Source: Thermoguttaceae bacterium (lineage in GTDB: Bacteria; Planctomycetota; Planctomycetia; Pirellulales; Thermoguttaceae). From it: a stretch of DNA of 13,729 bases. A program made the position numbers and the translations under genes. The notes below the pieces were generated by a model. That model had not been told where the DNA came from. It did no database searches and saw only the letters and a program-made list of their open reading frames with translations. Shown one piece after another: positions 1 through 7,020 of this stretch. The DNA is taken from NCBI GenBank assembly GCA_017549085.1, contig JAFYVO010000077.1, positions 1-13,729 of the forward strand, read 5' to 3'. Position 1 is the first letter of the stretch; every line of letters begins with the position of its first letter.

Positions 1-43
1 ACCCCCTCCGGAAGTACCTAGAAGCCCCCGACCGGCGGCAAGA

Positions 44-137
44 TTGAAGATTCAACGCGCCTTTTCAAGATTCAACAATGCTTAAACATTTAAAAACAAA
101 GGACTTAAAAACGTTTTTCAATTCTTCAACCTTCAAC
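44..137. repeat. TTCAAC-rich patch with a direct repeat and small dyad
   Basis: The ten-base word AAGATTCAAC occurs at 47-56 and again at 67-76, exactly 20 bases apart. The core TTCAAC recurs at 125-130 and 132-137, giving four copies within about 90 bases. The first copy also forms part of a perfect small dyad, TTGAA-GA-TTCAA, at 44-55. The copies are too short and too irregular to be a CRISPR array or an insertion sequence end. They could be a degenerate intergenic repeat or a protein-binding cluster, and chance in an A+T-richer segment is also possible. No function is claimed. Confidence 0.3.
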
Positions 138-340
138 GCCTTAACACAAAGAGAAAAAGAAAGCGAAAAGCCGCCCCGTCGCCTCCCCCTAATATCGCCG
201 CCAAGAGTTGCCGCGTTCGGCGGTATTCGTTCGCCGTACCGCGTCAAAAGAGCCGCCGTCGGGGGTAAAAAAATTAGTACCCCGTATAGTAACCGCAATA
301 GAGAAAAACCAAAAGAAACCTACACTAAATATAGGAAGAG

Positions 341-420
341 TGAATAAGGGAAAAATAAAAATGTTAAGACGTAAAATATTATTATATAAATACTTAATAT
401 ATTCCTTTATTGATAAATTA
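341..420. promoter_or_regulatory. A+T island, promoter-like
   Basis: By direct count only 12 of these 80 bases are G or C (85% A+T), in sharp contrast to the GC-richer DNA around it. It contains several hexamers close to the bacterial -10 box, for example TATTAT at 377-382 and TATAAA at 385-390. A partial -35 match, TTAAGA (364-369), sits 15 bases before the latter. No coding frame across it looks real. A terminator follows about 45 bases downstream, so the island may be the promoter of a short transcript, or simply an upstream element of the helicase gene. Orientation is unproven. Confidence 0.35.
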
Positions 421-464
421 AATAGCGTCTCGCCAACCCAGTCGGGGATATTCTTAAGCGTTTT

Positions 465-501
465 GACGGCGGCTCGTTGGAGCCGTCGTTTTCTTTTTCT
501 T
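465..501 (+). terminator. Intrinsic terminator with no gene in front of it
   Basis: The left arm 465-475 and right arm 480-490 form an 11-base-pair stem, with two G-U pairs, closed by the tetraloop GTTG (476-479). A T-rich tract, broken only by single C residues, runs from 489 to 501. This is a textbook rho-independent terminator on the + strand. No gene precedes it inside the window, so it either ends a short non-coding transcript starting in the A+T island or insulates the helicase gene from transcription coming from the left. Confidence 0.75.
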
Positions 502-773
502 GCGCGTTGGGCTTTATCGCGTCGCCTTTCTAACGCGAAAAGAGGGCGACGCGTTGCGTTCCGAGAAGGCGGCTTTTTTAGAAACGAGACGAACGAAACG
601 ACGGCGACGGCGACGCGGGCCCTTCCCAAAACGCCGTCGACGCGTATAATTAATACGGCGGCGACTGCGGATTTTCGCGCGACGCTAGCTTGCGGCGATC
701 TTTTGCGCGTCTTAATGAACGGAATAGTCGCCTATTTTATGCATTTAACCTAGATTCGCAACGAAAGACGACG
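502..773. other. Gene-free leader of the helicase gene, with one hairpin
   Basis: No supportable gene is seen here. A perfect nine-base-pair inverted repeat (518-526 with 545-553, CGCGTCGCC against its complement) lies just after the terminator and can extend a few pairs through G-U pairing. It has no immediate T-tract. The rest is GC-rich and reads open in several frames by chance. The DNA immediately before the helicase ATG at 774 has no clear Shine-Dalgarno sequence, only a purine-rich AAAGACGACG-type stretch. Confidence 0.4.
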
Positions 774-3700
774 ATGACGCCGGAAAACGAAATTTCGCGC
801 GACGAATTAGCTCTTCAATATCTTGACCAGCTTCCCTATACTCCCTATCCTTTCCAAGAAGAGGCGATATGCGCTTGGTTTGAGTCGAAACAAGGCGTTC
901 TCGTTTGCGCGCCGACCGGGATGGGGAAGACCGCCGTCGCCGAAGCCGGGCTCTTTGAAGCGCTCAAAACAGGCAAACGCGCCTACTACACGACGCCGCT
1001 TATCGCGCTCACCGAGCAAAAATACGTCGAGTTGCAGGAAGCCGCCGAACGTTGGGGGTTCGACCGCTCCGACGTCGGGCTCGTTACCGGGAATCGTCGC
1101 GAAAACGTCGACGCGAAAATCCTTGTCGTCGTTGCGGAAATCCTTTTTAATCGGCTCTTAGCGTCCGACGTCTTCGCCGAGTTCGCGCAACGTTCGACGC
1201 CGGGCGCTTGGCGCGGGTTCGGGGCGAGCGACGAAAACGCCGACGAAAACGGTTCGGCGCGCCCAAAAATTTCCGCCGCTTCGCTGAACGCGAAAAAGTC
1301 GTTGGCGACAAGTTGGCAAGACGACGCGGCGGAGAAGAAAAACGATAAAACCGGCGCTTTGGGCGAAATAGCGAACGCCGCGCCGAGCGTTCCGACCTTG
1401 CCGCCGGGCGCCGAACGTTCGACCGGGGCCGCGCTCGTCGCGCCGGAACCGGACGCGCCGACCTTTTCCTTCGACGACGTTTCGGTCGTCGTAATGGACG
1501 AATTTCACCAGTTCGCCGATCCGGAACGCGGGGTCGTTTGGGAGTTTACGCTCGGTCTTTTGCCGGCGCACATTCGAACGCTCTTGATTTCCGCGACGGT
1601 CGGGAACGCTTACGAGTTCGTCTCTTGGCTACGAACGACCGCGAACCGTTCGCTCGACCTCGTGCAATCGACCGAACGCAAAACGCCGCTCGTTTACCAA
1701 TGGGTCGGCGACAAGCTCTTGCCGGAGCATCTCGAGGAGATGTGCGCCGGTTCGGAAGACGAACGCTTCACCCCCGCGCTCGTTTTCTGCTTCAATCGCG
1801 ACGCGTGTTGGGACGTCGCCGAAGTCGTTAAAGGACGCAATGTTATCGACTCCGCGCGCCAAAAGGCGATCGCCGAGGAACTCGATAATTACGACCTAAC
1901 CGCCGGGGCAGGGCCGAAATTGCGTCAGTTGCTGTTACGCGGCGTCGGCGTTCACCACGCGGGCGTTTTGCCGAAATATCGTCGCATCGTCGAAACGCTT
2001 TTCCAACGTAAACTCCTTTCTTTCTGCGTTTGCACCGAAACCTTGGCGGCGGGGATCAACCTTCCGGCGCGTTCGGTCGTCTTGCCGACGTTGCTGAACG
2101 GCCCTCCCGGCGATAAAAAGCTGGTCGACGCGTCGTCGGCGCACCAAATTTTCGGGCGAGCCGGGCGACCGCAATACGACGACTGCGGTTACGTCTTCGC
2201 GTTGGCGCACGAGGACGACGTTCGCATCGAGCGTTGGCGCGAAAAATACGACCAAATTCCGGACGACGTCAAAGACCCGAAACTGCGCGAAGCCAAGAAA
2301 AAGATGAAGAAAAAGGCGCCGACCCGCAATCCGCGCGAGCAATATTGGTCGGAGAAGCAGTTTGAACAGCTTCGCACCGCGTCTCCCGGCAAGCTGTCGA
2401 GTCGCGGCCCGTTGCCTTGGCGGCTTTTAGCGCATATGATCGACGCAAGTCCCGACGTGAAGCCGATTAGAACGCTCGTCGCTCGACGTTTGACCGGCGC
2501 GAAACGCTTGGAAGCGATGAAGAAGTCGCTCGATCAAATGCTCTTAACCCTTTGGCGGGGCGGGTTTGCGCGCTTGGAGCCGGATCCGGTCGCTTTCGGC
2601 GTTCCGCAAACGACCGCCGCGCTCGAAGCGGAGCGGGAATTGCGTCGCGAATTGGAAGCGTTGGAACGCGAATATAAAGATAAGAAACGCAAAGATAAAC
2701 CCTTTGGTTTCGGGATTTTCGACGAAAAACTGTTGGTTGACCCGACGCTCGACGACTCGTTCGACCCCGAGGCGTTCGCGAAGGAAAAGGCGCGGCTCGA
2801 AACGCCGGAAACGCCCGGCGAAGCGAGTGTAAACGCTGAAAATAAAGAAGATAGCAGGATGGCGAGCGCGGACGGTTTCGACTTTTTCGGCGGCGCCGAC
2901 CTTTTCGACTCCGGAGACGGCGCTCAAATCGCCGACGCGTCGACGCTTAACGCGTTTGACGGCAAAGCGTTAGCGTCGAGCGAAACGTCGAAAGAAGAGG
3001 CGCCGGAGAAGGAGAACGAACCGGAGCCGGAATCGAACGCGAACGACGAAACCGGGGACGAAGCGCAAGTCGACGAAGCGCAACGTTTAGCGTCGTTCGA
3101 GCAGTCGGCGGAAGCGTTGGCGTTGGCGGCGTCGTATCAAGCGGCGCGCGCTTATCCGACGAAAAAGATGAAAACGCTGACGAAGTTGCGAGGCGTAAAC
3201 CCCGTGTTTGGGGCGTTTCTGCTCGAACAACTCGGGAACGCCGACCTTCCGGAGCGCATTCAAGCGTTTGAGTCCGTTCTCGAAACGCCGGCGCCGGTCG
3301 CGCGGTGCCTTCGCGTCCCCGAGCAAGACGAGTTGCCGCCGGGCCGTCTCGCGACGTCGCGTTTAGATAAAGAATTGTTGCAACGCGGTTTAGCGTCGGT
3401 CGAAGAACTGGTTCCGCGAACGGAGGAAGAGGAGCGCGAAGATTGGGAAAATCGCCGTCATTTCGCCGGACGTTTCGAGGAACGCGTTCGCGTGTTGAAT
3501 TTCGCGACGAAGCTGCGCCGCCTTTTCGACTTTGAATACCCGGGCGTCGCGTTGCGAACGACGCCGGTTTGGGCGGCGGGCGAGTTGATTCTCGACTTCC
3601 GAGGCGACTTCAATAAGTTTATTGTCGCCAAGCGTTTGCAGAAACAGGAAGGGATTGTTTTCCGGCACCTCTTGCGCTTGATTTTGCTCCTCGAAGAGTT

Positions 3701-3860
3701 TGTCGAATTGGAACCGGTCGAGGGCGACCCGCTCCAATGGCGCGCCGAGTTGCAAGATTTTGCCGACAAACTTGTCGATTGTTGCCGCAAAATCGACCCG
3801 ACAAGCGTTGAAAAAACGTTGGTTGCGTCGAAACGTTCCGACTTGCTTGAAAAGAAATAA
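774..3860 (+). CDS. Ski2-like DExH-box helicase, planctomycete type
   Basis: Predicted ATP-dependent superfamily 2 helicase of 1028 residues, probably cytoplasmic and acting on RNA. Motifs appear in order: PYPFQ region (residues 24-28), Walker A APTGMGKT (46-53), motif Ia TTPLIALT (73-80), AEILFNRL (121-128), motif II DEFH (242-245), SAT (273-275), ALVFCFN (335-341), the HHAGVLP and ETLAAGINLPAR stretch (394-433) and motif VI QIFGRAGRP (458-466). The GINLPAR/FGRAGRP signatures are those of the Ski2/Mtr4/Hel308 group. The last ~80 residues (EGIVFRHLLRLILLLEEF, 959-976) faintly resemble the DSHCT C-terminal domain of Ski2/Mtr4. Two inserts stand out: about 90 residues before motif II (140-232) and an acidic linker around 660-770. 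The ATG at 774 is preferred over an in-frame TTG at 690 because the upstream 28 residues look non-coding and the motif spacing is normal. The exact substrate is not known from sequence. Confidence 0.9.
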   Translation: MTPENEISRDELALQYLDQLPYTPYPFQEEAICAWFESKQGVLVCAPTGMGKTAVAEAGLFEALKTGKRAYYTTPLIALTEQKYVELQEAAERWGFDRSDVGLVTGNRRENVDAKILVVVAEILFNRLLASDVFAEFAQRSTPGAWRGFGASDENADENGSARPKISAASLNAKKSLATSWQDDAAEKKNDKTGALGEIANAAPSVPTLPPGAERSTGAALVAPEPDAPTFSFDDVSVVVMDEFHQFADPERGVVWEFTLGLLPAHIRTLLISATVGNAYEFVSWLRTTANRSLDLVQSTERKTPLVYQWVGDKLLPEHLEEMCAGSEDERFTPALVFCFNRDACWDVAEVVKGRNVIDSARQKAIAEELDNYDLTAGAGPKLRQLLLRGVGVHHAGVLPKYRRIVETLFQRKLLSFCVCTETLAAGINLPARSVVLPTLLNGPPGDKKLVDASSAHQIFGRAGRPQYDDCGYVFALAHEDDVRIERWREKYDQIPDDVKDPKLREAKKKMKKKAPTRNPREQYWSEKQFEQLRTASPGKLSSRGPLPWRLLAHMIDASPDVKPIRTLVARRLTGAKRLEAMKKSLDQMLLTLWRGGFARLEPDPVAFGVPQTTAALEAERELRRELEALEREYKDKKRKDKPFGFGIFDEKLLVDPTLDDSFDPEAFAKEKARLETPETPGEASVNAENKEDSRMASADGFDFFGGADLFDSGDGAQIADASTLNAFDGKALASSETSKEEAPEKENEPEPESNANDETGDEAQVDEAQRLASFEQSAEALALAASYQAARAYPTKKMKTLTKLRGVNPVFGAFLLEQLGNADLPERIQAFESVLETPAPVARCLRVPEQDELPPGRLATSRLDKELLQRGLASVEELVPRTEEEEREDWENRRHFAGRFEERVRVLNFATKLRRLFDFEYPGVALRTTPVWAAGELILDFRGDFNKFIVAKRLQKQEGIVFRHLLRLILLLEEFVELEPVEGDPLQWRAELQDFADKLVDCCRKIDPTSVEKTLVASKRSDLLEKK

Positions 3861-4007
3861 TCGTTTGACGCCTTGTCGCCAACTCCGGACGGCGACTTAT
3901 GCGACGCGGCGAAGCTGTTAAGCGGCGTCGCGTTGATTCCATTTAGTTTGTAATACTCGAGCGTTTCAAATTGTCGCGCTTTGCGGGCGATGAAAACGCA
4001 ATATATG

Positions 4008-4013
4008 AAAGGA
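4008..4013 (+). promoter_or_regulatory. Shine-Dalgarno site of the S46 peptidase gene
   Basis: AAAGGA ends nine bases before the ATG at 4023 and is the clearest ribosome-binding site in the window. It supports that start, which is also the only one giving a proper signal peptide. Confidence 0.6.
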
Positions 4014-4022
4014 TAAAGAGTT

Positions 4023-6140
4023 ATGAAGAAACGTTTGACGACGGTCGCCGCGTTGGCGCTCGCTTCGTTCCTTCCGAGTTTTAGCGCTCGCGCCGACGAA
4101 GGGATGTGGCTTTTCTCGAATCCGCCGACTCGCCAAATCAAGGAAAAATACGGGTTTGAAGCGACGCCGGACTTCCTCGAACACCTGCAAAAATCGAGCG
4201 TTCGCTTCGGTTCCGGCGGGAGCGGGTCGTTCGTTTCGTCGAACGGTTTGATTATGACGAACCATCACGTCGCGCTTTCGACGATCGCCGCCATCAGCAC
4301 GGCGGAGAAAGACTATGTCGCGAAAGGCTTTAGAGCTGAAAAACTCGAAGACGAAATCAAGTGCCCGAATCCCGGCTTGATCGTGTTGCAAGAGATCGTC
4401 GACGTAACGGAACAAGTCGAAGCCGCGCTGGCCGACGCCTCGCCCGCCGAAGCCGAAGCGATTCGCAAAGCAACGATCGCGAAAATTCAAGCGGACGCCA
4501 ACGCCGAAAAAGGCCTGCGTTGCGAAGTTGTAACGCTCTATCAAGGCGGACTTTACCACCTCTATTGTTACAAAGAAATCAAAGACGTGCGACTCGTTTT
4601 CGCGCCGGAGGAAAGCGTCGGCTTTTTCGGCGGCGACCCGGACAACTTCGAGTATCCGCGCTACAACCTCGACGTTACGTTCTTTCGCGCTTATGAAAAC
4701 GGCGAGCCGATGAAGACGGAACACTTCCTTAAATGGAGCGATAACGGCGCTTCGGAAGGCGACCTCGTTTTCGTCTCGGGCCACCCGGCGCGTACGAACC
4801 GCTTCAACACCGTCGCCGACCTGCAATACCAACGCGACGTCTATTACCCGCATATGATGAACAAGTATCGTCGACGCGAAGTAGCGTATCAAGTTTTCGG
4901 TTCTGAAAACGACGAAAACTCCCGTCGTATCGCGACTTCGCTCTTCCGCATTCAAAACTCGCGCAAGAATCGCGGCGGGATTTTGAACGGTTTACAAACT
5001 GTCGCGCTGATGCAAAAGAAGATCGACGCGGAAAACGAACTGCGTAAACTCGCCGCTGAAAAGAACTTAATCGACGCCGCGTCCGATCCGTGGAAGGAAA
5101 TCGAAACGATTATGGCCGGTTGGCGCGGGCGTTATCTCGCGTACGACCTGCTCGAAGCGAACGAAGCGTTCACGAGCGCGACGGTCGCTAAGGCCCGCGG
5201 TATCGTGCGTTACGTTTCCGAAATGGCGAAACCGGAAGCGGAGCGTCTCCCGGCGTATCGCGGCGACGCGCTCGAAGGAACGCGCAACGGTTTGCTTGGC
5301 GGTTTCGGGAGCGACGCCGACGTCGAAACGATGATGTTAACCGACGGTCTGTCGATGCTTTACGAATATTCGAAAGCGGTCGACGGCGGTCGCGCGCTCG
5401 ACGCCGTCGTGATTTCGCAAGCCGACTTCGACGGTATTTTCGACGGTCTGTCGCCGAAATCCCGCGCGACGCAAATTGTTCAAAAGTCGCAACTTAAAGA
5501 ACGAGGTTTCCGCGAATCGCTCCTTAATATGAGTTGGGAAGACCTGCAAAAATCGGACGATCCGGCGATTCGTTTGGCGTTGGCCGTCGAGCCGACCGCT
5601 CGCGCTCTCCGCGATTACAACGAAGCGGAAGTCGACGGGCCGTCGCGCGCCGCCTATTCGAAAATCGCGAAGATTCGTTTTGCCGTTTACGGAACGGAAG
5701 TCTATCCGGACGCGACGTTTACGCTTCGTCTTTCGTACGGTAAAGTCGCCGGTTACACCGAAGACGACGGAACGCAAGTCCCGTACGAAACGAAGGTTAG
5801 CGGCGCTTACGAACACGCGCGTGAACATAACTTCGTCGATCCGTTCGACTTATCGCAATCTTGGCTCGACGCGGAAGCCGCCGGCAAAGCGCCGATGGAC
5901 GCGCCGATCAACCTCGTTACGACGAACGACATCATCGGCGGCAACTCCGGAAGCCCGGCCGTCAATTCGAAGGGCGAAGTGATCGGGTTGATCTTCGACG
6001 GAAACATCCAATCTCTCGTTCTGAACTTCACTTACGACGACGAGATTTCGCGCGCCGTCCTTGTTCACTCGACCGGGATTCGCGAAGTCGTTCGCAATAT
6101 TTACAACTTGCCGCAAATCGCGGACGAGCTTGGAAAGTAA
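4023..6140 (+). CDS. Secreted S46-family dipeptidyl-peptidase (DPP7-like)
   Basis: Serine exopeptidase of 705 residues, expected to release N-terminal dipeptides from oligopeptides in the periplasm or at the cell surface. A classic signal peptide (MKKRL, hydrophobic core 7-19) ends in SARA, with likely cleavage after Ala24. The mature protein then starts DEGMWL, the hallmark N-terminus of family S46. The chymotrypsin-like triad is visible as His81/His82 in TNHHV, Asp217 in YNLDVTF and Ser642 in GGNSGSP. The residue 18 positions after the serine is Gly660 (FDGN). In characterised members glycine here goes with DPP7-type, non-acidic specificity, whereas DPP11 has arginine. Asn208 and Asp659 match the residues that hold the substrate amino terminus, but the usual tryptophan next to that Asn is Phe209. 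The length of about 700 residues is normal for the family. The next gene, rdgB, is functionally unrelated. Confidence 0.93.
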   Translation: MKKRLTTVAALALASFLPSFSARADEGMWLFSNPPTRQIKEKYGFEATPDFLEHLQKSSVRFGSGGSGSFVSSNGLIMTNHHVALSTIAAISTAEKDYVAKGFRAEKLEDEIKCPNPGLIVLQEIVDVTEQVEAALADASPAEAEAIRKATIAKIQADANAEKGLRCEVVTLYQGGLYHLYCYKEIKDVRLVFAPEESVGFFGGDPDNFEYPRYNLDVTFFRAYENGEPMKTEHFLKWSDNGASEGDLVFVSGHPARTNRFNTVADLQYQRDVYYPHMMNKYRRREVAYQVFGSENDENSRRIATSLFRIQNSRKNRGGILNGLQTVALMQKKIDAENELRKLAAEKNLIDAASDPWKEIETIMAGWRGRYLAYDLLEANEAFTSATVAKARGIVRYVSEMAKPEAERLPAYRGDALEGTRNGLLGGFGSDADVETMMLTDGLSMLYEYSKAVDGGRALDAVVISQADFDGIFDGLSPKSRATQIVQKSQLKERGFRESLLNMSWEDLQKSDDPAIRLALAVEPTARALRDYNEAEVDGPSRAAYSKIAKIRFAVYGTEVYPDATFTLRLSYGKVAGYTEDDGTQVPYETKVSGAYEHAREHNFVDPFDLSQSWLDAEAAGKAPMDAPINLVTTNDIIGGNSGSPAVNSKGEVIGLIFDGNIQSLVLNFTYDDEISRAVLVHSTGIREVVRNIYNLPQIADELGK

Positions 6141-6181
6141 GAGAACGCAATAGGTTAGACTGACGCGTTCTAACGACGTTG

Positions 6182-6214
6182 AGCGGCGGTCGCGACGTAA
6201 CGATCGCCGCTTTT
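6182..6214 (+). terminator. Probable terminator after the S46 peptidase gene
   Basis: An 11-base-pair stem (6182-6192 with 6201-6211, one G-U pair) has an eight-base loop and runs into a short TTTT tract at 6211-6214. It starts about 40 bases after the peptidase stop codon. The hairpin is strong but the T-tract is short, so termination may be partial. Confidence 0.55.
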
Positions 6215-6274
6215 CGTCGCTAAGTATCGGTAAACGCCGACGTTGCGAAGTTGCTTGGCGCGTCGTCGGCTTTC

Positions 6275-6299
6275 AAACGCGCGGAAGGGACGCGTTTTT
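6275..6299 (+). promoter_or_regulatory. Leader hairpin immediately before rdgB
   Basis: AAACGCG (6275-6281) pairs perfectly with CGCGTTT (6291-6297), leaving a purine-rich loop that contains GGAAGGGA (6283-6290). T residues continue to 6299, and the rdgB ATG is at 6306. A second, longer-range seven-base-pair helix (6236-6242 with 6264-6270) lies just upstream. The GGAAGG sequence is the only Shine-Dalgarno-like stretch near this start, although its ~15-base distance from the ATG is long. The element could be a weak attenuator, a ribosome-site hairpin or chance pairing. No experiment or known riboswitch family supports it. Confidence 0.3.
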
Positions 6300-6305
6300 C
6301 CAAAA

Positions 6306-6938
6306 ATGACGAAACGACCTTACTTAATTTTCGGGACCGGCAACGCGCACAAGGGAATTGAAGCGACGGAAATCGTTGCGCCGACGGGCGTTACGTTGCG
6401 AACGCTCGCCGAGTTTCCGGAAGCGATCGACGTCGTCGAAGACGGCGCGACGTTTGCCGAGAACGCGCGCAAGAAAGCGATCGAGCAAGCGCGACATTTG
6501 CAAACCTATGTCCTTGCGGAGGATAGCGGTATTTGCGTCGACTTTTTGAACGGCGCGCCCGGCGTTTTGTCGGCTCGCTTCGCCGGTGAAAATCCGCGTT
6601 CCGACCAACGCAACAACGAGTTTCTGCTCGAAAAATTGGCCGACGTTCCGCTCGAAAAACGAACGGCGCATTACGTTTGTCATATGGTTTTGGCCGCTCC
6701 GAACGGCGAAATCGAGTTTGAGGCGGAAGAGCGTTGTCGCGGTCGGATTCTTCTTAACCCGAGCGGAACCAACGGTTTCGGGTACGACCCGTTGTTCGAA
6801 GTCGTCGAATTTCATCGCACGTTTGGCGAGCTTGCGCCGGAAATTAAGCGCGCGATTAGCCACCGAGCTCGGGCGACGCGGCTCCTTATTCCGAAACTTT
6901 TCGAGATGGTCGCCGCCGGAAAATTGCCGACGATGTAA
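6306..6938 (+). CDS. rdgB: RdgB/HAM1 non-canonical purine NTP pyrophosphatase
   Basis: Cytoplasmic house-cleaning enzyme of 210 residues that hydrolyses dITP, ITP and XTP to the monophosphate and pyrophosphate, keeping deaminated purines out of DNA and RNA. All family signatures are present: TGNAHK near the N-terminus (11-16, the phosphate-binding S/TGNxxK motif), ATFAENARKKA (48-58), AEDSGI with the catalytic acidic pair (71-76), GAPGVLSARFAG (83-94), GTNGFGYDPLF (154-164) and SHRARA (185-190). The length is close to the usual ~200 residues. ATG 6306 puts the nucleotide-binding motif at the expected distance from the start; the in-frame TTG at 6243 would add 21 Arg-rich residues with no family match. 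The 82 bases to proA have no terminator, so the two genes may share a transcript. Confidence 0.96.
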   Translation: MTKRPYLIFGTGNAHKGIEATEIVAPTGVTLRTLAEFPEAIDVVEDGATFAENARKKAIEQARHLQTYVLAEDSGICVDFLNGAPGVLSARFAGENPRSDQRNNEFLLEKLADVPLEKRTAHYVCHMVLAAPNGEIEFEAEERCRGRILLNPSGTNGFGYDPLFEVVEFHRTFGELAPEIKRAISHRARATRLLIPKLFEMVAAGKLPTM

Positions 6939-7020
6939 AGCGTTACGCGGCGTCGCTTGAAAGGTTTAAAGAGAACGTTGCGCGCTATTGTAATTCTTGA
7001 AAACAAAGAAGATAAGAACG

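Noticed and set aside
3..47. Short open frame from the left edge ending in TGA, possibly the tail of an upstream gene
   Set aside because: Only 14 codons are visible and they resemble nothing recognisable. The other frames also end early, so there is no way to support it.
208..753. 181-codon open frame on the + strand before the helicase
   Set aside because: It runs straight through the A+T island and the intrinsic terminator, changes composition abruptly along its length, resembles no family and is overlapped by an equally long antisense frame. It is chance openness in GC-rich DNA.
690..773. TTG start extending the helicase by 28 residues
   Set aside because: The extra residues do not resemble helicase N-termini, and the ATG at 774 gives normal spacing to the helicase motifs.
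3875..3931. Two hairpins after the helicase stop (3875-3896 and 3901-3931) as a terminator
   Set aside because: Neither is followed by a T-tract, so they cannot be called intrinsic terminators. The helicase and peptidase genes may be read through or separated by rho.
3949..3954. TGTAAT as a -10 box for the S46 peptidase gene (and a similar TGTAAT at 6989-6994 before proA)
   Set aside because: Neither has a good -35 hexamer at acceptable spacing, so the match is too weak to report as a promoter.
3966..4955. 329-codon antisense frame over the S46 peptidase gene, and similar ones at 7234-8208 and 11053-11979
   Set aside because: They lie opposite genes with clear catalytic motifs and are Arg- or Ser-rich without family resemblance, as expected for antisense shadows of this codon usage.
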